From Megascapheus bottae (taxonomy: Eukaryota; Chordata; Mammalia; Rodentia; Geomyidae): a DNA stretch of 64,000 nt. Under the pieces are notes generated by a model that did no database searches, was not told the DNA's origin, and worked only from the letters and a program-made list of their open reading frames with translations. Below, piece by piece: positions 33,601 through 46,188 of the stretch (position 1 is the stretch's first letter; every line of letters starts with the position of its first letter). The stretch spans positions 52,022,358 to 52,086,357 of the forward strand of contig JANJXV010000004.1 of NCBI GenBank assembly GCA_024803745.1, given 5' to 3'. The translations under genes were made by a program, and so were the position numbers.

Positions 33601-35669
33601 AATTATGAGAAGAATCTAAACCTAATCTCCAAGTAATCTTGCTAGTAGGCACGATGCTATGGTTACCCATTTCAATACAGAGAAGCTGTCTTGGTGCTCA
33701 ACTTTTCTGTCCTCAAATGTTCTCTGCATAGACTTTTTTTTTGTAGCAGTGAGATGAGACTGCTGTAAATACATGAGCACTTCATTTATAATGAGATGTC
33801 CACATAAACATGAGTGCTTTTGTACTAGATCTGAAAACCTAGCTTCTGTACACGCTCCTGAGTGGAAGTAAGCATCCCTTTTATTGTGGACTACACATTG
33901 TTCTATTCTTCCCCTATCAAAGTTATTGTTTTCCAAAGGAGAAGCTTCGAAATATTTCTTCATGATTGGCAATAAAAATTGTATTAGGTTTTGGATTACT
34001 TTTAGAGTTTTACTTCCTAGATAAAAGAGCTTGGACTCATTCTATTCAATATTAAGAGAAACAAAACTATGTATTTTGTAACAAGTATATTCTATAGCAA
34101 TTGAATGTGGCTTACTGGTTATTTAACAGATGATTTATTGCACTGTAACACAAGAACTTCATATCAACTTTTAATCTACAGAGATTTCTCTTGTGTTTAT
34201 TTGTTACAAGCAGCTATTTAAATCTAGAAATAAAGTGGTTGCACTAAAGAACCATTCTTTAGTTATAGACATGTCCCTGAGCTAAATGACATGAAATCTA
34301 AAGCAGAAATATTTATATATGACACATCCAGACACTGATTTCAATTCTTTTTTAATCATACCCCTCTGTTATATTTCTCGTGACTTCCATTATTAAACTT
34401 GATGACTCACAAGTGAAAATGTGGGCGGAATCAGCATATGGAAAATATGAGGAAAATATAAAAACATATGTGTGTGAAATATTTTATTAGGTTTTGTTTT
34501 TGCTTAGGCTAAGATCAAACAATTTTTTAGGAAAAAAAATCTTACAGTTTCCAGCCTTCTACCCTCAGTGAATATATGGAAGAAATTTCTAGTGCCCTGG
34601 AATAACAAAAGATGATCTCTAAAACTCCAACTCACATTTGATTTTTCATAACATTTTGTTCTAATTTTCCTCTGGTCCATTTCTTCCTGTTTGACTCTAT
34701 CAGGAACTTCTGTCCCCATTTCTACTTTCACTAGGATTCTGCCAGTCAATGAATAGGAAAGAAGAATAACTTGATTTTGTTAATTTAAATAAGCTCTACC
34801 TTCAAATATTTTTGGCTGTTTAGAAAATATATGGAGCTGGATGAGTTTGAACACACCTGTACCTCATCTATTCCAGACATGAAGGTAGGGGAACTTCCAT
34901 TCCTGGACAAAACTTTGAGGCCCTGCCAGAAAAATAACCTAAAGCAAGCATGTACTCTTGAGTTCAAGTTCTGTTTATCATTAGCAGCATAAAAGGAATA
35001 TCCAGAAACCCATGAAGCAAACTCTAGATTTTTCCAATAATGTTATATATAGCTATAATGAGGTTTATTTTTAGGTTATTAATTACAATGAGGAAAGATC
35101 TTAAAATAAACACACTAACAGGGAATGTGGGCTATTAGCTGGTATCAATTACTAGATAGTCTTTAATTAAATGATCAAACAATATGTTATCCAAATATGT
35201 TCTATTTTAGTATTTTGAAGACATATTGGTTATATAACCATCTTGTCTCCTAGATTAACTTGTTATGATTTCATGTCCTCTTTTCGTGAACTAGGAGAGG
35301 ACAGTATTTTATACTCCCAGAGCTTAGGAGGATTGGTACAACTGTGTGTTACACATTTCCAGTGGTTTTCATAATGAATAAATTCATCATGTCATAGCAA
35401 CAAAGATCTGGCACTAATACTGCTCAGATTTGAAAAAAGATTTATATTTTATCTTCAATGAGCTTAATTTTTCAGACTCCATATGTATGATATGTAATGT
35501 TATTCTACACATAAACTAACAGTAGTACTTTCCTTTTCAAGAATCATGCTGTTTGTTTCTCTGCTATTAAACTAATTTGGACATCGGGATGAATACCCCC
35601 AAAAAAGAGATATTATTTTTTTCACCTAAAGGAAATTGTCTGAACTTTCACAAATCAAAGCTTTCTGGC
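33601..35669. other. Unannotated AT-rich DNA
   Basis: A 116-codon minus-strand frame at 33622-33972 is the longest non-repeat frame nearby. It has no domain, transmembrane segment or splice context I can recognise. Confidence 0.4.
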
Positions 35670-35882
35670 GGGACCAGGAGAATAGCCTAGTGGTAGAGTG
35701 CTCAACTAGCATGCCCAAAGCCCTGGGTTCAATTTCTCTGTACCACATACTCAGAAAAAGCCAGAGGTAGTACTGTGGCTCAAGCGGTAGAACACTAGAC
35801 TTGAGCAAAAGTGTCGAAGGACAGTGCCCAGGCCCTGAGGTCAAGCTCCAGGGATGGCAAAATAAATAAATAAATAAATAAT
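35670..35882 (+). mobile_element. Dimeric ID-like SINE (IDL-Geo type)
   Basis: 'accaggagaatagcctagtg', 'caactagcatgcccaaagcc', 'ctgtggctcaagcggtagaa', 'tcaagctccagggatggc', then an (AAAT)n tail. Confidence 0.92.
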
Positions 35883-35895
35883 AGAAACTACCTGG

Positions 35896-36110
35896 TGAGG
35901 CACCAGTGGAACATGCCTATAATCATAGCTTCTCAGGAGGTTGTGTTCTGAGATTGGAGAAACGTCTAAGACTCTTATCTCCAATTAATCACCAAAAAGC
36001 CAAAAGTGGGCCTGTGGCTCAATTGGTAGACCACCAGCTTTGAACAAAAGATCTCAGGGACAGTGTTCATGCATTGAGTTCAAGTACTGGTACAGTCAAA
36101 AAACAAAGAA
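35896..36110 (+). mobile_element. B1-like/Geo composite SINE
   Basis: 'ccagtggaacatgcctataa', 'gactcttatctccaattaat', 'gtgggcctgtggctcaattg', 'gttcaagtactggtacagtc'. It lies 14 bp after the previous SINE in the same orientation. Confidence 0.85.
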
Positions 36111-37674
36111 GAAAGAAAGAAAACTATATTAGAGAAATTAAAGAAAAACACTGAGTAGTCATTCTGTGGTTTTTTTATTTACATTTGCACAGAAAAATAA
36201 AAAAAATACAAGAAACCAAAGCTTCAAACTGTTCATTTTTCTCAGCAGCATTTCCTGAAGAGACTTCTCTAATGATCCAGAACATGGGAGATGTTCTTTT
36301 ATTTTTTTCCACAAACACTAGATAAGCTCTAAAATTTTGAAATAAAATTAATAAGTAATATAATCGATGAATGCAAGTGCACACAATTTCAAAAAACTGA
36401 CCCAATGTCATGCCATGTAAAAGAGAAATGCAATGTATGGTTTGCATGTAAATGCTTGTGAACCCCAACAAAAGAAGAAATGAAATGATTACATGTTCGT
36501 ATCTATTAAAAGTACAAAATGAAAGGGCCATAAAAGCTTACTCTGCATTTTATTGGATATACATGTTTATTATGATAAAAGTACGCAAAATATTATTTTT
36601 TTTTCTGTTGTAGTTTTTAAAGTTGTGAACAAAATAAAGTAAAATTTTCCCTAGAGATACATAGTGTTTGTAATCCAGGTAACTTCAGTGGATTATTACA
36701 ATCATGTAAACATTTTCATATTTTTATAAGTAAAAGTTATACTCTTGACTCACTATATTAAAATACATGAGTGATACCTTAACAATAATAAAAAAGATTA
36801 GTGATACACAGAAAATCCAATGGGTAGTTCAAAATCTAACATAAATTAATCCAGGTTTGTTCTTTTTAAATAATTCTTTCCATCAAGGTGTGTTGATAAA
36901 AAGCATGTTCTGAAGTGTTCAAATAAGCTTAGGAAAGAAGTGCCTCTCCATTTTTCAGACCACATTCCATATATTCCAGGAAGATTTCTGTTCCAAGGCC
37001 CTCAGCTGTGACCTCTATTGTCCTTGCCCCAGGGCTTATAGGGCTTATTGCCATTACTCTCAAGTTTGAATTCTACACAGTGTGGACAGATGACCCCTGC
37101 CCAGAAAATTTCATTAGGCAACTCCCCTCACAATTACAGTATCACTTAAATCTCCATAAGGGAATCCATAAGCATCGCCTTCTGGCTTGGAACTATAAAC
37201 CTTTGAGACATTTATGTAGCAATTACAGATCTTAGTCTAACTATGGTCTCCCAAACCGTGATCTTATGCCTTACTCTGCCCTACCTACATTTTTCTCATC
37301 TCCAGATTGACACAAGTACTCTGAGCAACTGGACAATTTAGTCCTTTTGCTGCATAATTGGAGATCCATTAAAAACCTGACTCTGTTCTAACTCTTATAT
37401 AATCATGTCATGCTAAGGCTACATTTGTTTTCTCAAAGAATCAAGTGTATGTAATATTTGAATTTATGGTGATTCACTGGTTTCGCGGTCAAATTTTTTA
37501 ATTATTGGATTACAAAATGGAGTCTATTATCCTAGTGGCTAGGACAGGCTGGAAGATTCTGCCAAGACAAGCATCATTCCAGGGCAGTTTCCTCAGTCTC
37601 TATATTCATTGTACTGCAGTCACAACAGTCAAGGGCCTTTCTATTCTGCAAATGAAAAGACAGGGTCCATGGAA
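36111..37674. other. Unannotated DNA
   Basis: A 75-codon frame at 37008-37235 and a 118-codon minus-strand frame at 36175-36531 show no recognisable domain. No repeat assigned. Confidence 0.4.
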
Positions 37675-37704
37675 TTTATTATTTATTTATTTATTTATTT
37701 ATTT
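37675..37704 (+). repeat. (TTTA)7 tail of minus-strand L1
   Basis: Regular TTTA units at the 3' end of the L1 above. Confidence 0.9.
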
Positions 37705-38775
37705 GTAACTTAATTTTGTTTTATCTTAAAGTTAATATACCGAGGTTACAATTACATAAGGTAATAAGACATTTCTTGTCCAATGGTGATCCCCCCTTAT
37801 TTTTTCTCATTTTCTCTCCCTGTGACTCATCCCTCCCTTCACATTGTAATGTTCATTTTCACCATAGTGTTTTGTGAGTATTGCTGTTACATTGATTCAG
37901 CTTTTGTTCTTTGTTTCACTATTTTGTTATTCCTCTTCCCTTCCCCCAAACTGATAAATGTATATACAAGACACAGGGTATCAGAATAAAAAATAGTGTG
38001 ACAATAGGAGTTAAAACAAAGGGAAAAATGAAAGAATAAAGCCATAGCTTTAATAATAATAACAGTGCATTAAAAACAACAACAAAAGGAAAATCTCTTG
38101 TTTCCATATCTTGGAGTTCATTTCATTTAGCATCATTTATACGGTCATATGCATATAGCTACTGAGCTGTTTTGACCCTCTACCAGCATTGTCCTAGATA
38201 TTTACTAGTTATTACAAGTGAGGAAACCATTGAGCCTATGTTTCTTTGGATTTGATTTATTTAATAGGATATTTTTTCAAATCTTTTTTTCCTTACAAAT
38301 GGGCATTGCCATTCTTTCTGATGGAAACAATTCCATTGAGTATATATACCACATTTTCTTGATTCAGTCATCTACTGAGAGGCATCTGGCTTGGTTGCAT
38401 ATCTAAGCTATGGTAATAATGCTCTATTGAACATAACTGTACTGGTAGCTTTAATGTGGCCTTGTTTATGATCATTTGGGTAAATGCTGGATCATAGGGG
38501 AGTTCTATGTTTAGTCCTCTAAGGAACCTACATATTACAGAGTGGTTGAACCAGTGCACATTTCCAAAAACACAGTACTAGTTTTTCCTTTTTGCCACAT
38601 TCCCATCAGTATATAATATGTTTTCTTGGTAATGGCCATTCTAACTGGGGTGAGGTGGAATCATAATGTGGTTGATTTGCATTCCTTTTATGTCCAGAGG
38701 TGTTGAATATTTTTTCATCTGTCCACTGACTATTTTCATTTCCTCTCCAGTGAAGCCTCTTTTTAGTTATTGAAC

Positions 38776-39790
38776 CTAATTATCAATTGGGTAGTTACTT
38801 CTTTGAGAATTTTTAATTGGAGGGTTTAATTTTAGGTTATTTACATGCTCTTCTTCTGTGTTTTTAATATGTGTTCTTAGTGCGATAAATTTGCCCCTTA
38901 GAACTGCCTTTGATGTGTCCCATAAATTCCTTTGTGATGTCTCTTGATTGTCATTACATTCAAAGAAATTTTGAATTTCTTTTCTGATCTGATCTATAAC
39001 CCAGGATTTATTCAAAAGTGTGTTGTTCAGCTTCCAAGTGTTTGAATGGTTTTTTGACTTTGACTGCATTGTTCAGAACTAGTCTGACTACTGTGGTCAG
39101 ATAGAATGCATGGGATTATATCAATCCCCTTGTATCTGCTTAAGTTTTCTGTATGAAATATTATATGATCTATTTTGGAGTGTGTTCCATGTGCTGCTGA
39201 GAAAAACGTAAAACGTTTCACAGTTGAGTGGAAGACTCTGAGTATATCTGTTAAGCCCAGCTGGGCTATGGTGTCATTTAAGTCGATGGTGTCTTTGCTT
39301 AACTTTTGTTGAGTTGACCTGTCTTTTGGTGAGAGTAGCATATTGAGGTCTCCCACTGTGATTGTGTTTGAGTCTATCTTTTTCTGTAATTCTAGGAAAG
39401 TTTGTTAGACGTATTTGGGTGCTCCCATGTTGGGGGAATAAATGTTTATAACTGTGAAATTGTGGGTATGGATTGTACTCTTCACTAATATGTAGTGGCC
39501 GTCTCTATATTTATGTACTGATTTTACTGAGAAGTTAATTTTGTCAGAGATTAAGATTGCTATTCGAACTTTTTTGCATGGTGCATTTGAGTGGAAAATT
39601 CATTTCCATCCTTTCACTTGGAATTTGTTTCTGTCTTTGGCAGTGAGGTGAGTCTCTTGGAGGCAACATAGGTGGTGTTCTTAATCCAGTCTGCTGTTCT
39701 GTGTCTTTTGATTGGATTGTTCAGCCCGTTCACATTTAGGGAACTTATGGAGAAATGGTCAGTGTCCATTGTCATTATTTATTTTTACTT
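38776..39790 (-). pseudogene. L1 ORF2 endonuclease remnant fused to ORF2 C-terminus
   Basis: A minus-strand frame (39356 to 39027) carries endonuclease motifs 'GDLN' and 'SDHS'. A second (39069 to 38776) runs through 'KSWVIDQIRKEI' and 'NLWDTSKAVLRGKF' and crosses the junction in frame ('EEHVNNLK' then 'LNPPIKNSQ'). No RT domain exists, so it cannot support retrotransposition. Confidence 0.8.
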
Positions 39791-39890
39791 GTAAGTTTCT
39801 TTCTCTCTCTTTTTTCCCCTTTTGTATTTAGTGAATTATAGGTAATTGCTTCTTGATGGGGGTTCTTGATGTTCTGCAATGTGTTCTCGA

Positions 39891-40438
39891 TTAATTAAAT
39901 TTTTTGTAATGCTGGTTTAGTGTGCATGTATTCATATAGCTTCTCTTTGGAGTGAAATATTCTTGTTTCTCCCTCAAATGTAAATGCTAGTTTTGCTGGA
40001 TATATCAGTCTGGGTTGGCAGTTGTTGGTCTTCAGGACATGAATGGTGTTTTTCCAAGCTTTTCTTGCCTTTAGGGTTTGTGTGGAGAGATCTGCTGTAA
40101 TTCGAATTTTTTTCTCATTGTAGTATAGCTTTTTCTTTGTTTTTGCAGCATTTAAGATCAATTCCTCCATATTCGGGTCTAATGCCTTTCCTATGATGTG
40201 TCTAGACAAGTTACTTCTAGGATCTGGCCTGTTTGGAGTCCTGAAATCTTCAAAATTGTATTTTCCCTTTTGAAGTTGGGGAAGTTCTCTGCTATGATTT
40301 TGGTGAATAAGGGTTGCATCCCTTTGTCCTGAAATTCGGCCCCCTCATCAATCCTTATTATACGAAGAAGATTAGAAATCTTGGCTGTGTCTGCCAGGTC
40401 CTGGAGATCTCTTTGGTGAATTCTGACTGATTTCTCCA
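39891..40438 (-). pseudogene. L1 ORF1 remnant, 5'-truncated and frameshifted
   Basis: Two minus-strand frames (40442-40191 and 40209-39895) correspond to the RRM-like and C-terminal domains ('CQPRLIYPAKLAF', 'KPALQKI'). The switch of frame falls in the same place as in the L1 at 20256-21206. The coiled coil is missing. Confidence 0.85.
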
Positions 40439-41017
40439 GCATATGATACTACTCTTCTCTTCTCCCTCCCCTCCCCCAATGAACATCTAAAGTAATACAT
40501 TGAGGTGAATTTGGGAAAATGACACCTTGCTGCTTGGGGTACTCTAATTATACTTTGAATAAACCTAAAAATCATTTCTGTAAGAAGAAACAACTGATAG
40601 TAATAACATAAGAACTGGAACAATGAGCTTACTCAGGATGTAAGATATGGAGAATCATAGTTTGAGATCCCTCCAGCCACAAAAGTGAAGAAGATTCCAT
40701 CTCATCAATAAAATTAATTGAGTTAGTGCCACCTTAATCCCAGATTTATAGAAACAGAAATAAGTATTACAGTCCAGATCAGAGCAGTGGTAGAGCCCTG
40801 CCCATTAAAGGCAAATTAGGTTTGTAAACTTTGGTTTACAACTTTCTAGAATAATAGCTTGATTGTTAAACCTTTGCTATGTATTTTAGGGCAATCAAAA
40901 TTAGGGGCAAAACATTTTTCAAATATTTTATTTCACAGAAAAAATAGTCTTCAACTCATTTTTCCTATATTGCTTTCAGTGATATCCCTGGAGAATAAAC
41001 TTTTGTATTTCCTCTTT

Positions 41018-41021
<4 letters not shown>
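40439..41021. other. Unannotated DNA
   Basis: Starts with a short CT-rich run. Nothing else recognised. Confidence 0.4.

Positions 41022-41065
<44 letters not shown>
41022..41065 (+). repeat. (CA)n microsatellite
   Basis: About 21 CA units with CG variants at both edges. Confidence 0.97.
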
Positions 41066-41069
<4 letters not shown>

Positions 41070-41937
41070 CCCTCTTTCTGTGTAAAGCTAAACCGTAAAA
41101 GCTTCCTGTAGACTATTTTTGCTCTGAGGATGGAGTTTGCAAACATTTGCTGGTGTTTTAGTTGCTGTCTGTTACATGAGCAAGTCCATTTCTTAATCTA
41201 TTTCACATGATTATTGTCCAAAGAGAGATCATTTTGTTTTTTCCTTAATTCTGCTAAAGAGGCCAGAGTTTTTCAGGGTGGAGCTTAAATAGAAAAGCAG
41301 CAGGAAAGCCAAGTACACTTAATGAAAACACAGCCCATGGGTGAATGGCTCACATGTCAGTGAAACCCTGCAGTTTGCAGTTCCTGCTTTCCAGAAGTAT
41401 CAAACTTGCCACCAATCTTGTAAGCTCAAGTCACAACGCATTAAAAAGTGAGATGTTCTCATTACAGACAACTAGACTCAATGAATTATTGAAGGGTTCA
41501 GAATCCAAAGATTCCAGTTCCTCTTTTCTGGTGAGGCTGAAATTTATTGTAGAAAATATGTCCCATCTACCTGTTTAATAAGAAACCTAATAATAATCAT
41601 TGCAGTTATTTTTAGTAAAAGTTATGACTTATCTTCTCCCTCAAATTCACAAGGTAAATTGAATGTTTTAAGGAGGAATGTACTCTATCATCTTTAAAGT
41701 ATACTCTCCTGTTATTCAGGAAGGATTTCAGTGCAACTTGAATGTTCACATTTAGCTTAATTATACAAATGGTCTATTTCATAGTCTGTGTATGAGTTGT
41801 AGAGTCATGCATATCTCATTAACTCTCACTTTTATAAATCTTAAATAGTGTTTCATTAAAAGCAAGTAGTTGAATTACCATTATTAATATGATTGAAATG
41901 GCAGTATACACAATATGATAATTGTAAATTTATTTTT
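41066..41937. other. Unannotated DNA
   Basis: A 77-codon frame at 41345-41578 has no recognisable feature. Confidence 0.4.
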
Positions 41938-42130
41938 CTTTTTTTGCCAGTCCTGGGCTTCAGTTCAGGGCTCGAGCTCTGTCCTAGGACTCTTTCAAGG
42001 CGAGAGCTCTACCACTTGAGCCTCACCACCATTTCCGGCTTTTTTCTATGTATGTGGTACGGAGGAATCGAACCCCAGTCTTCATGCATGCTGGGCAAGC
42101 ATTCTACCTCTAGGCCAAACTGAAAGCTCA
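41938..42130 (-). mobile_element. Dimeric ID-like SINE, minus strand
   Basis: 'gccagtcctgggcttcagtt', 'gagagctctaccacttgagc', 'tgtatgtggtacggaggaat', 'tgctgggcaagcattctacc'. Well preserved. Confidence 0.93.
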
Positions 42131-42945
42131 GTTGAAAATTTCTTAAATAAAATTCTACAAAGACTTTTTCACTGTAGTAACAAGGTTTAAACTAAAGTTT
42201 TCCCTTGCAAGTATTTTCTATTGGAATTGGAGAACGATTTGTTAATTGAGTGCTTTTATTCTATTTTTACATTTTGCTTTAAACATCTCTTTAATGCAAA
42301 TACTATTTGCTTTAAAATAATAAAATAAACCTAAAGAATTTAGTCTACATTAGAATACGTATCGGAGACTAAAACCGTAGCCATAAAACTGAAGACAACA
42401 ATAGGAATAAGGAAACCATGGTGAATGAATTTAAAAGGCCAACGATATTTAGTTACAAAATGTATCTGTAGCTCATAAAAGCACGTTTACTATTGGAATT
42501 CTCATTTATAAGATATTTTATAATTTTATGGGCCATATTACCTAATTTAGAGCTAGCATTAATCTTCCTATCAATGCTATGTTCAATTCATAGATTATTT
42601 TCATTACTAAACGTCTTGGAAAAATTAAAGGTATGTCTATAATTATGACAGAAACAGTACTTTGGGATTAATTATGTTACAGTGATTTCTAGAACTCAAG
42701 ATGTGGAAGTTTTTGTCAGGCATTCTGCCTTCCAGATGATACCCGCAGCAACAATGGCAGAGAATTTCTGTCTATCCAGTCTGCTCCCACTCACATGCAT
42801 GTGGGAAAAGATATCACTCAACTCAGTGTCCCGGTTCATGTCTGTGACCCTAGCTAACATGGAGGTAGGAGGATGATGATACCTCAGGCTGGCCAGATAA
42901 AACTAGAAGATGTTCTGTTGAAAATAAACTAGAAGGGAAGTAAAA
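42131..42945. other. Unannotated DNA
   Basis: A 64-codon frame at 42682-42876 has no recognisable domain. Confidence 0.4.
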
Positions 42946-43030
42946 GGGACTGAGTCCGTATCTCCGGGGGTACAACGGCTTGCCTAGCAATCCTGTAGGC
43001 CCTAGATTCAAATACAGTAACAAAAAGAGA
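42946..43030 (+). mobile_element. Monomeric ID-like (tRNA-derived) SINE
   Basis: 'gggactgagtccgtatctcc', 'ggcttgcctagcaatcctg' and 'ccctagattcaaatacagta' make a single tRNA-like unit with no Geo right half, followed by an A-rich end. Confidence 0.7.
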
Positions 43031-45503
43031 GAACAAAATAGCAAGAAAAAGTAGAGTCTTGGTCTCATCGTCTGTTTTAGGAATTTCTGATGTTTATTAG
43101 CATGGCTCTGATTATTTAAATTACTAATTTAAAAACTCCAAGTTTACCCTGGAACAGGGTAAACCCTAAGACCAGAGATCTTAAAAGGCTTTCATGAGGG
43201 TATCTTCGTGATGTCATAGCAGGAGGCAGGGCAGGAAAGTAAAGGGGGAGGGAAACAATTTTGGGGAAATCCAGTCAGGACTGCATGGTTGCCCAACACT
43301 GCTGGACCAGGAAGGTTTACTCACACCTGGATTTTCTGAGGATTCTCATGAAATAAGTCTGTGGATCATCTATGCAGGAGATAAAAAGAGGAAGCATTCC
43401 CATGTTTCTATTTCCCTTTATGAATCTGTCCTCTGACATTAGTGTCCTCTTACAAGTTGCACTTGGTCAATACCGGTTTCTTTTGCCCTGGATGACATCT
43501 TCGGAGAAGCTTAGAACAGGAAGAGAGAGGCAGACAAATCTGAAATAAAATCTTTACACCTGTTATAAGCTGATTGAAAACTGTATATAGCTAATCGCCA
43601 CTGTACTATGCAAATTCATAAGATTATTAGGAACTATAGTTGAGAGGAATCGGTACAATTTTTAAATGACCAAGCATCTTTCTTATTAGTAACTGAGGAC
43701 TTACCTAAATCAAAGACAACAACTGCAAAAAAGATGGAAATTTACTAACTGCCTTGTCATAGTAATTACACATTTGTTCAGAAAGCTGTGACTAATAATG
43801 AAGCCCAATTGTGTCTGAAGGCAGATTATTAGTATCATAATATCCACCTAATAATGTGTTGGTACCTTCCAAAAAAGAAGTTTGTACACTAAAGTGTATC
43901 ATAATGTGATGGTAACATCAGACAATATTACTTCTTACTATTATATATTTTTCAAACATGAATCTTGTATATTCTGCTTTTGAAAGCAGATCAATTAAAC
44001 CTAATATATGCATAGCTATTAATTTTCCTAGGTGTTATGAGGCTCTTCTTTCCTAAAGTACTGAGATAAACAGAGAAAGAGACAGATAAAGCGATCAAAG
44101 AGATGAGAATTCTGTCTTTGGAATTTTGCCCAGAAAAAAAAGTGTGAAGAATGAAATAGTACTATGAAGCACTTTACAGTCCATTCAGTGTATTTTGGAA
44201 AATAATAGTTGGATTGAAAATGAATACTTGAGATATATTTCATTCCTTGGCATTTAGAATCAATATTTTTCTCAGTGTCATGAATATTTTTTGGAGGAGC
44301 CTTGGCAGCTATTTTTGTTCATCGTAATTGTGAGCCTACTGGAAGGAAAGATGGAACACCTTTCTCTCATTATTAAGAGCTTAGTAGCCCTGAGCTAAAG
44401 GCTGTGATTCTTCATGTCACCACTGTAGTGGCAAGTAAGAATTCCCTTTTAGTTTCTAGTAACCCCATTTATCAAAAAGACTGTATTTCAAGTTTATATA
44501 GAATTAAGGCAAACAAAAACTCATCAACTAAATGTGTCTTTGATCTTAAATTGCATGCCTGCATTAGAGAAAAAGTTAAATTAATACAATATTATGTATT
44601 CAGATTATATGAATCTATTCAAGTATTATTTAAAATACACGAATGAAGTTATTTTAATTTTCAAATGGGTTCTCCATTAGCAATAGTGTCAGTATGCTAC
44701 TAAGGCAAACAAGCACTAACACAAACCACATCCTAAAGCTATGGAAATTTCAAATCCCTAAATTTCATGAACAAAAAACTGAAAATACATTAGTAGCAGC
44801 AGTTTTAAAAGGTATTTTTAAGTAAAAGCTTTGAAATTGTTCTTTCTACTTTCAATTTTATCCTGGCTTGATCAAGAATAATATTTTTTTTAAAAAGGTC
44901 ATGCTTTGAGAAATTTTCAATCAGTCTCAATCTTGAAATGACAAGCCTTTCAAGTCAAATGATTTACTCCTCCAAGGAGAAGTGCACAGTGATCCCTAGA
45001 TGCCAGCAATAAACTTCAGGCTTCTTGTTAATGCAGTTCTGTGCTAATCATTTACATAACTTTAGGAGCCCTTGAACAGTTCAGATCATTTTCAGTCACA
45101 CCCTGTTATTTTGTCTGTCACTTAAAAATGTTGGACATTTTGAATCTGGTGCAATGGAAAAATACAGGGAAAGTAAGTTAACATCCATTATTATGATCAT
45201 CTTCACCAGACCTCCCTTTCCTCTCATTTGTAAGTGCTTCTTTTTCTGAAGAACGTAGACATGGAAGAGCTTCCATCAGAAATACATGAATTCTTTCACC
45301 ATTTCAACTTCTAGAAGTTGCCTGATTTCCTAGTGCCTCGAAGATTTATATTATCTAACTTTCAATCAATATCAAACTGATTTTCCCAAGATCTCAATCA
45401 ATATTTTATCATCAACCAATTGAGCTGGCTGATATATTCCTGAAACATGTATATTTTCAGGGCAAAACTCCAAAGAGAAAACATACTTCAAAAATATTTT
45501 TAG
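43031..45503. other. Unannotated DNA
   Basis: 43200-43560 is less AT-rich and vaguely LTR-like (a 'gataaaaagagg' segment and a pyrimidine-rich end) without flanking duplications I can find. Not assigned. Confidence 0.35.
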
Positions 45504-45695
45504 GATGGGAGTTTGGCCTAGTGGTAGAGTGCTTGTCCAGCATGCATGAAGACCCAGGTTTCATTCCTTGGTACCACATACATAGAAAAAGCCAGAAATG
45601 GTGCTGTAGCTCAAGTGGTAGAACTCTAGCATTGAGAAAGCCCAAGAACAGTGCTCAGGCCCTGAGATCAAGTCCCAGGACTGGCAAAAAAATAT
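45504..45695 (+). mobile_element. Dimeric ID-like SINE (IDL-Geo type)
   Basis: 'atgggagtttggcctagtgg', 'cttggtaccacatacataga', 'gctcaagtggtagaactcta', 'cccaggactggcaaaaaaat'. Confidence 0.93.
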
Positions 45696-46095
45696 TCTTA
45701 AAATTTCTCTACAATGGGTGCTCATTTATGGACAGGCTCTGAACAAAATGTTAGGGCTTTAATGCATCATGAATGAGTTGTAGGTGATTCTGAGATAAAC
45801 TCTCTAAGGCCACAACAGAGGTACATCTTAGAAAAGAATACAGAGCTCTGCTAAGTAATATGGAATATAATCTAAAAGGAGAAATTACCATAGCAGCCAT
45901 AGTATAGTCAAACACATACCCACTATCTTTGAGCAACCTTGAGATTAAAGAACAAGTTCCTGCTTCACACTCTGTAAATTATGAATCAGAGCTTCTGTTC
46001 CCTAAAGCTTTTTAAAAATTAATCTCTCTTCTCTCTCACCCTCTCTCCCACAATCTCCATCTGTCCTTCTCTCTGTCTGTTTCTCTCTCTGTCTG

Positions 46096-46098
<3 letters not shown>
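45696..46098. other. Unannotated DNA, CT-rich from about 46020
   Basis: No gene recognised. The right 80 bases grade into the adjacent CT repeat. Confidence 0.4.

Positions 46099-46188
<90 letters not shown>
46099..46188 (+). repeat. Compound (CT)33-(CA)12 microsatellite
   Basis: (CT)n at 46099-46164 directly followed by (CA)n at 46165-46188. Arg/Glu-repeat frames on the minus strand are artefacts of the repeat. Confidence 0.97.

Larger units (their letters stand above)
37675..40438 (-). mobile_element. L1, minus strand, internally deleted or chimeric
   Basis: From left to right: an A-rich tail as (TTTA)n (37675-37704), 3' UTR to about 38100, and a degraded ORF2 C-terminus to about 38810. 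A jump to endonuclease-domain sequence follows (38815-39790), then ORF1 to 40438. Everything between the end of the endonuclease region and the ORF2 C-terminus is missing relative to the element at 18783-25372 (about 2.2 kb, including all RT motifs). The 5' part is much better preserved than the 3' part. ORF1 lacks its N-terminal region. Confidence 0.88.

Noticed and set aside
33622..33972. 116-codon minus-strand frame as a possible gene or transposase fragment
   Set aside because: I recognise no domain, catalytic motif or splice-site context, and this length occurs by chance in a 64-kb window.
36175..36531. 118-codon minus-strand frame
   Set aside because: AT-driven hydrophobic composition with no family resemblance.
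43200..43560. Possible solitary LTR
   Set aside because: The texture is suggestive, but I could not find TG...CA ends with a target duplication or a matching second copy.
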